Below, one piece after another: positions 1 to 12,600 of a stretch of 64,000 nucleotides of DNA (position 1 is the stretch's first letter; each line of letters opens with the position of its first letter). A program made the translations under genes and the position numbers. The notes under the pieces were generated by a model. That model had not been told where the DNA came from and searched no databases. It worked only from the letters and a program-made list of their open reading frames with translations. This DNA comes from Salvia splendens (taxonomy: Eukaryota; Streptophyta; Magnoliopsida; Lamiales; Lamiaceae). The DNA is taken from the NCBI RefSeq assembly GCF_004379255.2, contig NW_024599277.1, positions 1-64,000 of the forward strand, read 5' to 3'.

Positions 1-967
1 AACATAGCTGTTGGGCTCAAAGCATTTAGTCACTGTGGATTCCTTGTTAACCTTCAGGTTCACATATTCTCTGCATTTCATTTGTTATGTCTCCAAATAT
101 TTGTCTAATCATATTTGTTGTGTCAATAGGACATTGCCCCACAATACTCTGGTGTCCTGCATCAGCATGATAAGTTTGCTTCTGTCTCTCTGCAAAACAA
201 TATCGTATCTTCCTGTGAGCTAGAGTCGTTAGATAAAATTTTCTAGAAGCTGAGCACATCAGTAATCCATTTATAGATTATTTCCACCAACTCTAACCAC
301 TAAATAATCAGAAACACCAAAAACAAACATAGAATATTGAGTGAGTAGTAGCAGCGTCAATTTTAAAATCAGAAAACTCTTGGCCTGCTATATGCATGTG
401 ATAGAGTCAAAGGCTGTCGCAAAGATTAACAACGACAGCATAAAATCTAGCAAAGAAAAGATCAGATTACCAATGTAGAAAAGAAAAAATAAACCAGGAA
501 AATGCCATCTGGCGTATCACCTGCTAATAATTTTGCTGCCTAGGAGATATATAATAATGTTCACTACCTTCTGGCCTCAAAGAGAGTTGAACGCATCACT
601 GTTAAGAGATGCTTTAAACAGAAATAAATAAATAAATCTCTTCTTCTCACTGTAATAGAGATGCACCATGAAGGCTGATTCTTTTCACTAGCAGTGATTG
701 TGAGTTCATATCTTATTGTTGCACATGGTTTTCTAAAGCAAAATGATAGCTTTGAGGCTTTAGCTATCTTAAATAGATGTTTGACAGATCATCATATTTA
801 ACATTTGGACCAAGTTTCAGTTATCATTGTCTCTTTCATTTGCTGGGTATTACTCAGTCAGACCAAGCAGGTGCTGAATCAGTCTCATCCAACTACATCA
901 GGAAATTACTTGGTGTCTATGATTTCATAAAGGGTTAGCAGATAATGAAGTCAACTATGCGTTTGGT
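1..967. other. Intergenic DNA, nothing recognised
   Basis: I see no coding exon, repeat structure or RNA gene here. It lies upstream of the kinase pseudogene and may hold its old promoter or lost first exons. Short open frames lack any recognisable motif. Confidence 0.5.
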
Positions 968-2836
968 TTGGACAGAGATCACCAACCCTGCAGATGGAAG
1001 AAAACACAAAGTCCTCTGATCATCCGCCCTGGTCATATCAGAAGACTGAACACCAACTCCGGTGATCGCTCAACACAAGAAGAGGACCGTCACAAGTCCA
1101 ATAATCCAGCCTTGAGTTACATCACAAGTGCTGCAAAGAAGGTAGGTGGTGGTGGAGTTTTTCTGTTATTTCTTTGGACGCAAAAAAGCTGATCCCGCGT
1201 CCAGTCGAGATCAAGTGCAGCCAGACGCATGGCATTATCGAGCTGGACAGAGTCCTAGTAAGTTAATGAGTTTGCATCAGTCTTGATCTTAATTTGAATT
1301 GTAAGTTTGGCCTTTTCTTATCAGAGATTGAGGAGTAATATTATTCAATCGTTTTTATGTTGTTTTTTGTATGCAGATTTCGCGGGTAATTCTGGAGCTC
1401 GTGATAGTAGGAGGTCATCAAGATCAAGGCGTTCCAGTTATGATGCATACCCAGAGGTTGATCCTGCAAAGTTGAGAGATAGCTTAGCGTTTAAAGAAAT
1501 CTATAACGCAACAGGAAATTTCTCCCTAGATAACAAAATTGGTGAAGGGGGATTTGGACTGTGTATAAAGGGAGACTTAAGGATGGACGTGTTGTTGCTG
1601 TAAAGCGTGCAAAAAGCGTAAGATGTGCTATCAAGTTGGGAGTTGAAGTGTTTTTTGTGCTCCTCTCTTTCTCAATAGACTTCCTGTAAACAGGAAACTT
1701 ATGATCAACGCCTGTCAGCAGAGTTCAAGAACGAGATCCTAGCTTTATCAAAGATCGAGCACCTTAGCTTGGTAAGATTTTACGGGTGTCTTGAGCATGG
1801 AGACGAGCGCCTTATTATCGTTGAATACGTCAGCAACGGACCCTCCGAGAACACTGGATGGTAGGTCATCGAACTCTTTCATTAGGCAGCTCAACGATGT
1901 TACAGTATATATCATCTATCTGTTTCATTTTAAAGACAACAAAGTCTTGTTGCAACGAGTATCCAATTGTGTATAAGATGACCAAATCTGGATGCAGGAA
2001 CTCGTTCAAACGAGCTTCAAATCGGGAGAGCGATTGGATATTGCAATTGATATAGCTCATGGCATTACCTATCTTCACACATATACAGGTAAATGGAGTA
2101 TCATATCATGTATGAAGAGTACGGCTTATACTCAATTTCTGTCCCTTTTTCATGCGCGTATATTCTCGTGTACAGATCCTCCCATCATCCATAGAGACAT
2201 CAAAGCATCGAACATACTCATCACAGAAAAACTGAGAGCCAAAGTGGCTGATTTTGGGTTTGCGCGGTTAGCTGCAGAAAACCCTGTGGCCACTCACATT
2301 TCTACGCAAATCAAAGGAACTGCTGGCTACTTGGATCCTGAGTACCTAAGGACATACCAGCTTACTGAAAAGAGTGATGTCTACTCATTCGGTGGTATTG
2401 CTCGTTGAAATGATGACGGGCAGGCAACCTATAGAGTCGAAGAGAGGCCTGGACGAGAGACTTACCATAAAATGGGTGAGTATATAATAGCATGATTTCT
2501 GGGGTAGTATAAAAAAACAATTAACAATTGGAAAGATCTTAGAATTGTTTCCTATGCAGGCACTTAGGAGACTAAGAAATGGAGAGGTTGTTGTGGCTAT
2601 GGATCCAAGGCTACGAAGGAGGCACTCCATCCATCCACGCAGTCGAAAGGGTCCTCAAACTCGCCCGCCACTGCCTGGCACCATCAAGACTATCAAGACC
2701 TTCAATGAGACAGTGTGCTGAAAAATTATGGGATATTCGACGAGAACTCAGAGAAAATGCGGCTGCTAGAGCTATTTCTCTCCCTTTCACTCTGCCAAGC
2801 AGAATGTGTTTGGGAGTGAAAACAGCGAGACCTTGA
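968..2836 (+). pseudogene. Calmodulin-binding receptor-like cytoplasmic kinase (CRCK type), broken
   Basis: This resembles plant CRCK Ser/Thr kinases, cytoplasmic RLCK-family enzymes that bind calmodulin. Recognisable pieces appear in order. A basic Ser/Arg-rich N-terminal region lies around 968-1180 and 1380-1500. The glycine loop GEGGFG is near 1540-1558, and the VAVKRAK lysine motif is near 1596-1615 in a different frame. The segment EHGDERLIIVEYVSNG is near 1793-1845. The catalytic loop HRDIKASN is near 2190-2215, DFGFARLA near 2250-2275 and GYLDPEY near 2325-2345. A C-terminal lobe ending RPSMRQCAEKLWDIR lies near 2695-2745. Intron borders are visible, for example an exon at 1998-2088 and the next starting at 2176. 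Reading frame breaks occur near 1558, twice near 1845-1856, near 2395 and near 2622. Each is bridged by a 1-nt change, so no full kinase can be made from this copy. HRD and DFG motifs are intact, so decay is probably recent. Sequencing indels are the alternative. Confidence 0.8.
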
Positions 2837-3133
2837 TGTTTGTTTCTGCATAAACAGTTTATTCGCATAAATATATATCTACTTGCTTTCACTTTATCAG
2901 ATTGTATCATTGAAAATGTGAGACTCGTATCAGATGTATATATCATTTACCATGAAAGCTCGGGTTCTTGATTTTGGAGAAGGTTTGTAATCTTTTAATT
3001 ATTCGAGTTAGGTCCGATATTATCCGAAATTAATTTTTTTAATAGAGAGACTAAGACTCACTCAGGGTCCTGTTCCAAGACTAAGTATTGGACATTCACT
3101 CGTACAAAATATTAGTATTAGCCTGATTTGATT
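2837..3133. other. Short intergenic DNA
   Basis: This stretch separates the kinase remnant from the LTR element that follows. It probably includes the old kinase 3' UTR at its start. Nothing else is recognised. Confidence 0.4.
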
Positions 3134-3138
3134 AAAGG

Positions 3139-3402
3139 TGTTGGAAAGATCATTTTAGGTGTCCAAGTATATTGGGAAAAGAAAGTGTGGAGTTCTCAAG
3201 AATATTGGAAATAGTCACTTTAGAGTTTCAAGAAATATAACATTAATAGTGTTATAGTTTCAATTGTTTACTTACTAGGTATATTACTTCGCTAGTCCTA
3301 TAAATAGGGATGTACTATGTATCAACAAAACAATTCAAAATCAATCAAAATATAGCCTTCAAGAGTTCTTGAGTTTTATTTTCTGCATTTTACTTTTCAA
3401 CA
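3139..3402 (+). repeat. Left LTR of the LARD-like element
   Basis: The LTR starts TGTTGGAAAGATC and ends TTTTCAACA. A likely TATA box (CCTATAAATAGGG) lies near 3298-3310 and would drive transcription through the inner region. It differs from the right LTR at roughly fifteen positions by eye, so the insertion is not very recent. Confidence 0.9.
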
Positions 3403-5329
3403 TGTTATCAGAGCAGGTTCGATCAAAGGATCGTTCACTGTCTCTATATATAAAAAAATGTACTACCTCCACCAAATATATTTTGAGAACTCGGAGTAGG
3501 AGCTGAAGAAACTGGGTAAGGTTGTTGTGCAAGGTTCTAAAACTCAAGTATCTTGGAGTTGAGCAAATTCCCCTCTCTCTCAACAATGGACGCCCGATGG
3601 AACGGTGTCATCCATCTGCAACCAAGAGAAAAATTCAAATTTTCAAATAAGATGCACAGACCACCAAGGAAAAGTCCGAGAATGGCAGCCAACCACAGCA
3701 GAGGAGGAGAGAAGAGAGGCATTGTGGTGAAGGAGGTGGAGCCAGTAGCAAGGCCAAAAAGGCTGCTAGAGAAGAATTGATCGGCGCAAGAAGCCGACGA
3801 CAGAGGAACGGAGCAAAATTTCCATAGAGTTCAGCGATTACTCGCTGATTTGGAGGTGGCAGCGAGCCCTAGATCCGGAGATAAAATCTGAATTCACAGT
3901 TTGTCTGGCCGAGGGGGAGAGGAAGAATGCGACCGGAAAACTCTCCAAATATATGGTGGTCGTGAAGGCCAAAAATGATCGATGATGAAAGCTACAAAGG
4001 CACACACCGATGGAGCATCGATAGTATGATGCAAAAGGATTGATGATGGAATGGCCAATAGAAGCTACCTAAAGCAGACAACAATGAAGAATTATCCGAC
4101 AAAGGAGTAGAGCACAATCCCAGCCGGATAATTCATCGAGATGACAACGAGCAGCGGCTAAGTCCAGAGAAGGTAGCTTGGATTAGAAATAGCCTAGATA
4201 CAGAGGAAGCCAACGAGAAGGCGAGGGATCTGTATAAGGACTCTTGGAAGAAGGCTGAGAAAAGACAGCACAAAAGAACATCCGTCAGTCAATGACGGAG
4301 GAACAAGGAAGAAGAAAGGGCGACAGAAGAAGCTCCGAGAAAGCAAACTTGGAGTCTATCTTGGAGTCATGGTGGCCAAGTTGAAGACGAAGGGCTGGCC
4401 GAAGTTTACACACATACCTATGAGTCGGCGGAGGAGCCGCCACAGACGGAGAAGAAGGCTTCAGAGGAGCAGTCATGGAAGAGATCGAGTTTCCATCCCC
4501 AAAAGAGAAGTCAAGCTGCTGCGAAAGTCCTCAGAGTTTGAGAAACTTGCCATCCATGAATTATCCGGCTGAGGAGGAGAGGAACTAAACAGCCGAACAA
4601 TGCCGTCATGGATGGAGGAAAAGGCTCTAAGGGAGCAGCCAGCTGAAGAGATCGATAGGCCAAAGATGGGTGCCTTGAAGGATTCCAAGAAGATGGCAAT
4701 AGAGAATGAAACTAAACTGATCGCCATGAAAGAGCCGCCGTCAGAAACTTTCCGGAGACAGCTTGTGTCGGTTCAAAGAAGAATCTGTAACAGGGGAAGA
4801 GCTCTGGAAACAGTAATCGAGAAGAGAACCAATGATATATGGTTGATAGTCAACTGGTTGGAGAAGAGAAGCTTGGAGCAATGATCATAGAATTTGTGTT
4901 CACATGGAAAAGATGAGAGATTGCTGGGAAGAAGTGGCCAGACATGCCCGGTTGGAGAAGGCCGAGCAAGGAAATGGCAGCATGCTCGCCACCTCTCCTC
5001 GATTACGAAGAATATTCTGATGGAGCAGCCATTGCCAAACGATTCATCTTCGAATAAGGAGATAATCGCGCTGGGGAAGAGGCGGAGCAGCCAATGTCTG
5101 CGCGGCGAGTGGAAGAGAGATAGCATCACCGCACAGCCGCTGTGAAGGCCATGGTGGGAATGAAAACCGGAGAAGAAGGATGAGTAATTTGGGCCTAAGT
5201 GTTATTGGGCTCAAGAAGAAGAAAAAAAATGAAAAGAATGGGCTCATTGTTTGAGCTGGAATGGGTTGAGAATGATCCTCCCAAATGATGATTTGGGTTG
5301 CAAATTAAATTAAGTCCAAAGACTTGTTA

Positions 5330-5930
5330 ACTCCTCGACGTGAGTCTAAAATGTCTAATTGAACTTCTCGACAGGAGTAAAAAACTGTCAGTCAGAAAAA
5401 AGAATGAAGGAGCTCCTGGATATGAGCTAAAACTGTCTAAAATGGCTCTTGGATACGAGCTAAAACTATCTATGATGGCTCCTGGATACAAGCAAAAAAA
5501 ATAAAATAAAAAACTGTCTAAGAGGACTCCTTGACACGAGTTAAAACTGCCAACCAAAAATTGAAGAGCTCTATGACAAGAGTTAAAACTGTCAACAGAA
5601 AATTGAAGAAGCTCCTTGAAATGAGTTTAAACTTTCAATGATGAAGAGCTCCTTGATAAGAGCCTAAATTTTCAATGATGAAGAGCTCCTTGATAAGAGT
5701 CTAAACTTTCAATGAAGAAAAAGGAAGAAGCTCCTTGAAACGAGTCTAAACTTTCAATGAAAAAAAAAACCAACTCTTTGATATGAGTATAAACTATCAA
5801 TGAAGAATTGAAGAAGCTCTATGATACAAGCATAAACTATCAATGATGAACTGAAGAAACTCTATGATACGAGTATAAACTGTCAATGAAAATTGAAGAA
5901 CTCCTGAATACGAGTATAAACTATTTATCA
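5330..5930 (+). repeat. Degenerate tandem repeat inside the LARD-like element
   Basis: About fifteen imperfect units of roughly 35-45 bp repeat a core like GAAGAGCTCCTTGATAAGAG followed by TCTAAACTTTCAATG. The array ends just before the polypurine tract. I see no coding role for it. Confidence 0.8.
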
Positions 5931-5988
5931 AAGTGAAGATTGTGCAAGTTAAATTTTGAAAAAACTCGATACTTAACTTGAGGGAGAG

Positions 5989-6253
5989 TGTTGGAAAGAT
6001 CACTTTAGGTGTCCCAAGTATATTGGGAAAAGAAAGTGTGGAGTTCTCAAGAATATTGGAAAGAGTCACTTTAGAGTTTCAAGGAATATAACATTAATAG
6101 TGTTATAGTTCCAATTGTTTAGTTCCTAAGTACATTACTTCTCTAGTCCTATAAATAGGGATGTACTATGTACCAACAAAACAATTCAAAATCAATCAAA
6201 ATGTAACCTTCAAGAGTTCTTGAGTTTTATTTTCCGCATTTTACTTTTCAACA
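5989..6253 (+). repeat. Right LTR of the LARD-like element
   Basis: This copy matches the LTR at 3139-3402, including the TATA-like CCTATAAATAGGG. It is followed directly by the AAAGG target duplication. Confidence 0.9.
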
Positions 6254-6454
6254 AAAGGTGTCTTGGTGGACTTAAACCTGAACACTAGTTCAACTTACAC
6301 ACATCTTTGTCCTATTTATCTATTCTCGAGCTGTCAAAATACTTAGCTAGTAAGCACGGCTGGACATGGGTCGGATTGGGCATGATGTTACTTTTAAAAT
6401 TTCTATTGAAAGTTTTCAAAAAAGGAGTTGAAGTTCCAATTTTCTTTGACACAA

Positions 6455-8276
6455 GCGCATCCGCGGCGGTGGCGAAAGTCGCCACCGCCGTCCGCGCCGT
6501 TGGCAAGGCGAAGGACCGCCGCCGCTGCAGCCGCGTCGCTGGCACGGCGCTGCTCGATGTATCGAGCACGTCCGTGCCAGCGGACGCACACGTGTCGCCC
6601 TCCCATTCGTCAACGGCATAGCCGTTGAGTTTAAAATTTTTTTTATTTTTTTTTTAAAAATTAGTTTTTAATTAAAAAACCGATAAAAAATAAAAAAAAT
6701 TCACTCCTCAAAAAAAAATATCCGTTTATAACCGTTTTTTACACCTTTTTAATTTTTTGTGTCATTTTTGTTACCCCAAAAATACACACTTGCATCTATA
6801 AGACCCCCAATGTCACTCCAAAAAATTCACACTTTCACTACACAATTCTCATCATCATTCTCTCATCTCCATTCTCATCTTCAATCTCTCATATCCATTT
6901 TCATCTTCCTCTCACACCCCTACAACACCACTATGTCCGGTCACGACGACAACCCAAGCGGCTCCCACGGTTGGAACCCCGAATGGTTCGGTTCGCAACC
7001 GTTTCCTAGTCCGGATACGTAATATTCGGCCCCTCCTCAAACCCAAGATTCGGGCGTTCCGGGTGGCTACCGGCCATACCCGGTCGACGACCAAGGTGGC
7101 TCCGATGGGCGATACGGGTGGACTCCGGAGCCTAGGCCTCCCGTCCCTTCCCAAACGCAGACTCCTCCATCTCGCGCCGGTGTCCGCACACCGTACTCAC
7201 CGGCGGAGATGGATAGATTGTTCAAGTCGTACTTGGAAATCTCCGAAGATGAGGTGGTTAGCACGAACCAATCCGGCGATCACTTTTGGTGGCGCGTCTC
7301 TCGGCGGTACAAGGCAAACCGGCCGCCGGGAACGATCGAGCGCAACGAGAGTATGGTGCGCAACTGCATCGGCCGAGCCAACGACAAAATTGGCAAGTTC
7401 AACGGCTATTTCCTCCAGGAGTCGCGGAATGCCGGGAGCGGGCGGAGCGAGGTCGACATCATCACTGCCGCGCTGAGCACCTACCAATCCATGAACGGTA
7501 AGTCGTTCAAGTACCTTAATGTTTGGCAGGAAACGAGGACGCACCCGAAGTATCTGGGAGGCGTAACATCCTCCTCTAGCGGCTCCTCCAAACGCTCACG
7601 GTCGGCATCCCTATCCGACGCCGGCGAAGAAGTGGCTAGCCAACTCGCCGAAGCTAACTTGGGTAGCCCCGACGCCGGACCAAGCGGTTCCCGACGCCGA
7701 CCGCAAGGAAGGAAGAAGGCGGCGGTCGAACGCCGTCGCGCCGCGACTCCATCTGCCCCCGCTCCCGAACCCGCACCCTATGTTCCACCTCCACCCCCGA
7801 ACAACTCGTTGTGGACCCTTTTGGCCCAACTCAATATGGCCGATAGGTCAACTATGACCCCCACGCAACTTCAAACGCACGAGTCCATGATATTGGGTCT
7901 CCAAAACAATTGGGGTTGGTGCCGCCGGATGCGTAGTCTTCCTCGGGTAATATTAGCCAATAATTATGTAATTTTTAATTTTTAGGAGTTTAATTATGTA
8001 ATTTTTAATTTTTAGTATTTTAATTATGTAATTTTTAATTTTTAGGATTTTAATTATGTCTTTTTATTTTATTTGTAATTTGTAATTTTTATTGTGGTTT
8101 TTTTAATGAATTTTAGTATTATGAAATGTTTTGTGTAATTGAATTTTATATTAATTGTGCTAGTCCTTGCGGAAGAGCACAGTTGTTGGTGTTGTGCTCT
8201 TGCCAGAGAGCAGACATGAATAGTACCGCCCGGGCCCACAACCGTGCCGCTGACAAGAGCACGGTTGTGGGTGCTC
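6455..8276 (+). mobile_element. PIF/Harbinger element 1 (Myb-only)
   Basis: The right end reads GTTGTGGGTGCTC followed by TAA (8277-8279), the TWA target typical of PIF/Harbinger. The left end near 6455 (GCGCATCCGCGG) is a diverged match to the expected GAGCATCC terminus, so that border is approximate. The element carries only the Myb/SANT-like gene and no transposase. Its A/T-rich 3' part repeats a unit like AATTATGTAATTTTTAATTT three times (7965-8060). The same motif follows the transposase in the element at 44035-45731, which links the two families. Confidence 0.8.
6933..7985 (+). pseudogene. Harbinger Myb/SANT-like accessory protein, one stop
   Basis: This is the DNA-binding partner gene of PIF/Harbinger transposons, often mis-annotated in plants as 'glutathione S-transferase T3-like'. 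The start ATG at 6933 opens MSGHDDNPSGS and matches the start of the sister copy at 21114. A Gly/Pro-rich N-terminus is followed by the SANT-like domain from about 7195 (TPYSPAEMDRLFKSYLEIS, then GDHFWWRVSRRY). Then come the RNESMVRNCIGRAND and SGRSEVDIITAALSTYQSMN segments and a basic Ser/Arg/Pro-rich tail. A single in-frame TAA at 7020-7022 interrupts the N-terminal linker. The rest of the frame stays open for over 300 codons, and the long frame from 7209 could still be made from an internal ATG. Confidence 0.82.
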
Positions 8277-8279
8277 TAA

Positions 8280-9270
8280 ATATGTTAGTTTGTGTAACTG
8301 AATTAAATAAATAGGACGTTCCAACTTCATATATACTCCGTACTTGTCTCGGTATAATATTTTATACATATTCTACAATTATGTACTCCCACCGTACTCT
8401 ACATGAACTATTTCTTTTTTTTCTTCGTTCCTAATAATAGAAACTTTGTATATTACACAATTTCATTTTATCTAATGAGATGACACTCATTTTTAACTAA
8501 TATACATTTTCTCTTTATTACTTTATTAATTTTACATTGAAACTAATATCATTTTTAAAGTTTTTATTTGTAGAGGACGGAAATATACATTTTCTCTTTA
8601 TTACTTTATTAATTTTACATTGAAACTAATATCATTTTTAAAGTTTTTATTTGTAGAGGACGGAAATATTTACGTTACTTTTCAGCAAATAGGAGTATAT
8701 ATTAGATTTGTCGGAAAATAATACAGGCATGCTTAATTTGGTCTACCAAATTTCGTATGAAATCATCTTTATCGCCTCACATTTTGCGTCACTTAATAAA
8801 ACTGATATTTATTTTCTGTTGTCTGTTGATTAATCTGTGTAATTCCATTTTTGTTAACAGCGCAATTTTATTTTTCGATACATGCCCGAAAATTTGGACA
8901 CACATATTTTTAAAAAGTCGCCACAAATTCAACAAAATAAATGGTTTAGAGCGTACAAGCGCGCTAAGCTTTAGGTACTACTTATAGATGTTTCACAAAT
9001 ACAACTACTACTATTTCATTGTCTTCTCCTTCTGTATTCGGCCATTCCTATCTCTGATATTTATTGCCACAATCTCACTCTCCATCAGTCGCTCATGACC
9101 ACATAACAACAGCTACCATCACACACTTTTTTTCCTTTTTTGTCACTTTCTCTCCCTAAAATATCTCGCTCATATCATTCTCTTATTCCACTCGTTAAAT
9201 AGCTCGAATTTGTTTCCTCCAGCTTCAGCTTCAATTGCATCATCGCGTTAGTTGTATCACTTTCCTTCCA
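8280..9270. promoter_or_regulatory. Intergenic and probable phosphorylase promoter
   Basis: This is AT-rich DNA between Harbinger element 1 and the phosphorylase pseudogene. It includes an 83-bp tandem duplication (8501-8666). The last few hundred bases before about 9270 are the expected promoter position of the gene whose ATG is at 9665. I see no certain TATA box. Confidence 0.4.
8501..8666 (+). repeat. 83-bp tandem duplication, two copies
   Basis: The unit starting TATACATTTTCTC and ending GTAGAGGACGGAAA occurs at 8501-8583 and again at 8584-8666 with no difference that I can see. This suggests a recent local duplication. Confidence 0.9.
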
Positions 9271-9664
9271 GATTTGGAGCGAGCATCTGGTAATGAGCTT
9301 GCTTTTTTCTTTCTTCCTTTTATGCTATTTGATGTTTTTACATCGTCGTCTTCAGCTAGATCACCTATTTTTTAGGCATTTACTTCAATTGTATCGCAAT
9401 ATGCAGTTTCTACAGTGTGTCAGTTGAATTTGTGTTTTCTAGCGCAAGCGAGTTGGAAAATATTGCTAGTATCACTGACTTGTAATGTTATCTGAAATTT
9501 TTGTTGTTTATTTGTGATAGCGAATTGATTTCATGAAAATCAAGTGAAATACCTTTAGTGATGCACTTGTATAATGCAACATCCGCTTGTTCAATCTATT
9601 CATTGCTAGCAACTGTTTTGCAGGTCATCTTTAGAAGCTAGTGAGAACTAGCAGCCTAGCAGGC

Positions 9665-12600
9665 ATGGCTGATGCGGTTAAGGCAAACGGTAGTACGACT
9701 GATAGGATTACAATTTTGGAGAAGATTCCACCGGTTGCGAATCCTCTGGCCAAAGATCCAGCTGCAATTGCGTCTAATATCAACTATCATGCTCACTATA
9801 GCCCTCACTTTTCCCCCTATAAGTTTGAGCCGGAGCAAGCATTTTATGCAACGGCAGAAAGTGTTCGTGATCAACTGATCAAGGTAGTAATTCAATTTTG
9901 AGTGGTCGTTCTAGGATTTCATCGTTATTTCATGGCATTCAGGACATAAATTCTGTTGTATAGAATTTTATGAGCTTTATCATGTAGTTTCATGTACCTG
10001 AGAGGGGTTCTTCATACCATAACTTCAGTTGATATCCTAGGAATCGCTTGAATTCATATTTAATGCATATTTGTATTCTAGAATATGTTTCTGAACAATA
10101 TCACAGCAATGGAATGACACATATTGTCATTATCACAAAGTCAATCCTAAGCAGACATACTATCTATCCATGGAATATCTCCAAGGTCGTGCTCTGACCA
10201 ATGCAGTCGGGAACCTAGATGTGCAAGATGCGTATGCTGATGCTTTGAAGCAACTCGGTTATGCACTCGAGGAAATAACTGAGCAGGTAATTTGATAAAA
10301 TTACTCATTTGCATGAAAAAGATCTTGTGCCAATACGGCCATTTAGCAAGATTTTCAGAATAGTAACCTGGTATAGTGGTGTGCTCTTTTTACTTGGTTC
10401 AACTAAATTTGGATTATTATGCAATTGGCAGCATAGAGGCAGGGTGTTGGGTTTTGTTTTGTTGAATGTAGCTTTTGTAAGCTCTTGGATAGTCTTTTGA
10501 CCCTTGCATTCCAATATATGTTGAAGCTGGTTTCAATTGAATGTAATAGGAAAAAGATGCTGCACTTGGTAATGGTGGTCTTGGGAGACTTGCTTCTTGT
10601 TTTCTTGACTCAATGGCTACTTTGAGCTTACCTGCATGGGGATATGGCCTGAGGTACAGATATGGTCTATTCAAGCAACTCATGACCAAAACAGGCCAAG
10701 AGGAAATCGCTGAAGATTGGTTGGAGGTCTGCTGGCACCTTAATCTACTGCAAACATTTTTCATTCTACATTAGCTCATATTCTCTCGGATAATAGTAGA
10801 GTTTCATTTCCTGGTTAACTAATGCAGAAGTTCAGTCCTTGGGAAATTCCTAGACATGATGTAGTCTTCCCTATAAGATTTTTTGGTCAAGTTGAGGTCA
10901 ATCCTAATGGATCGTAAGTGCAACTGTCAAATGCTTCTTTATTTTACCATTATAGAATTAGTTTGTGGATACAATGATCCTTTGTTTCTTGATTTTCTTC
11001 ACAAATACGTATCATGTTTTGTTTCTGAAAACATTTTAGACGAAAATGGATCGGTGGAGAGGTCATACAAGCAGTTGCATATGATGTACCAATTCCTGGC
11101 TACAAAACAAAGAACACTAACAGCCTTCGCCTCTGGGAAGCCAAAACTAGGGCTGAGGACTTCAATTTATTTGAGTTCAATGATGGAAAATATGAATCTG
11201 CTGCATTGCTTCATTCAAGGGCTCAGCAGGCCAAAACTTTTACGATTGAAGCAGCAGTATTTCCTGTGTAGTGCATCACTCCAGGTTTGGTGGCATCTTT
11301 AGTTGCCTTACATTATTTCATTGCATTTACTCATTTTATCTTCATTCAGTTTACTTCAAAAATGTTTGACTACCAAGTATGCTAGCATGTTTGGCATTTC
11401 AAATCCAAATAGCATGCAACTAGAGCGAAATGTTTATAATGTCTGGACTAGCTAATTTTTTCCATACTATGAAATTCATAGTTAAAACTTCAATTTTTCT
11501 TCACAATGCCGTTGAGTGAGCGATCTAACCTGTTCTATATGCAAAGATTCAAAGATCTTTGTGTCCATTATCTGTTACCACATTGTGTTCAGATCTTTTT
11601 GATCACAAAGTTTTCTAGATGTTGTTGAGCAGACACTACCTTATTGTAAAGAGTGCCTTACATTCTAGAACAGTAGATATAAATGCCCTTGAAAATATTT
11701 TATGGATTATTTTCACCAAGAAAAGTTCTTTCAATTAATAATGGTATCAATCATTCAGGACATCATTACTAGATTTAAGGAGAGATTAGACGGAAAAGAT
11801 AAGATCATGTGGTCTGAGTTCCCTTCTAAGGTTGCAGTACAACTGAATGACACACATCCGACTCTTTCAATACCGGAGCTGATGCGTCTTTTGATGGATG
11901 ATGAAGGCCTTGGATGGGATGAAGCTTGGGATATAACCAACAGGTGCTTCTTGCCTGGTGAATCATATTGTTGTATGCTAATTTCAAGATCTGTGTTATT
12001 TCCTTCCGAAGTGGTCATGTGACTTGTAGATATAACACTGTGTATTCTGCCAGGACAATAGCTTATACAAACCATACAGTCCTGCCTGAGGCTCTGGAGA
12101 AATGGTCACAAACGGTCATGTGGAAGCTTCTTCCCCGCCACATGGAAATCATTGAAGAAATTGATAAGAGGGTGATTTATAATCTATACCTAATCCTTTT
12201 GTAATCATGCATCAACTTAACTTTTAGGTATTGTTTGCCCTTCCGGTTTCAGTTTATCAAAATGATACAGTCAACCAAACCTGAGCTTGAGGGAAAAATT
12301 TCTGATCTGCGTATTTTGGATAACAACCCACAAAAACCAGTTGTGCGAATGGCAAACTTGTGCGTAGTGTCGGCTCACACGGTAAGAGTTTGACTCTGCT
12401 GCTCTTTCATGTATAAAGCAGGATATAGTTTGGAAAAGCTGCATATTCCTAGTTACTTGAGTTCATTTTCTTTCATACTATTGTGGCCTTGTATTTCCTA
12501 GTATTTAAGAAGATAACCGTTCTGCTAAGCAATATAGACAATCTCAACTAAAATGGGTTAGTTGGATGTAACAAACTGCTTTCTTTCAAATTGTAACTAA

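Larger units (their letters stand above)
3139..6253 (+). mobile_element. Non-autonomous LTR retrotransposon (LARD-like)
   Basis: Two near-identical direct repeats of about 264 bp (3139-3402 and 5989-6253) start with TGTTGG and end with CAACA. Both are flanked by the same 5-bp target duplication AAAGG (3134-3138 and 6254-6258). A primer binding site matching the initiator-Met tRNA type (TGTTATCAGAGC) follows the left LTR at 3403. A purine-rich tract ending in GAGGGAGAG precedes the right LTR. The inner 2.6 kb is GA-rich on the plus strand, has only short open frames, and shows no gag, protease, integrase or reverse transcriptase motif. It therefore needs proteins from another element to move. 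The strand is inferred from the primer site and polypurine tract. Confidence 0.92.

Noticed and set aside
4285..5145. Possible gene inside the LARD-like element
   Set aside because: The frames on both strands are short and GA-rich, without gag, protease or other motifs. They fit non-coding purine-rich DNA.
6307..6628. Several overlapping open frames near the left end of Harbinger element 1
   Set aside because: They come from the GC-rich subterminal region and have no recognisable protein motif. A similar block occurs in element 2.
7067..7544. Long open frames on the minus strand over the Myb-like gene
   Set aside because: They are GC-rich shadows of the plus-strand gene, with no family motif.
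10305..10764. Open frames on both strands over phosphorylase introns
   Set aside because: They overlap intron 2 and exon 3 and lack motifs. The exon model explains the conserved sequence.
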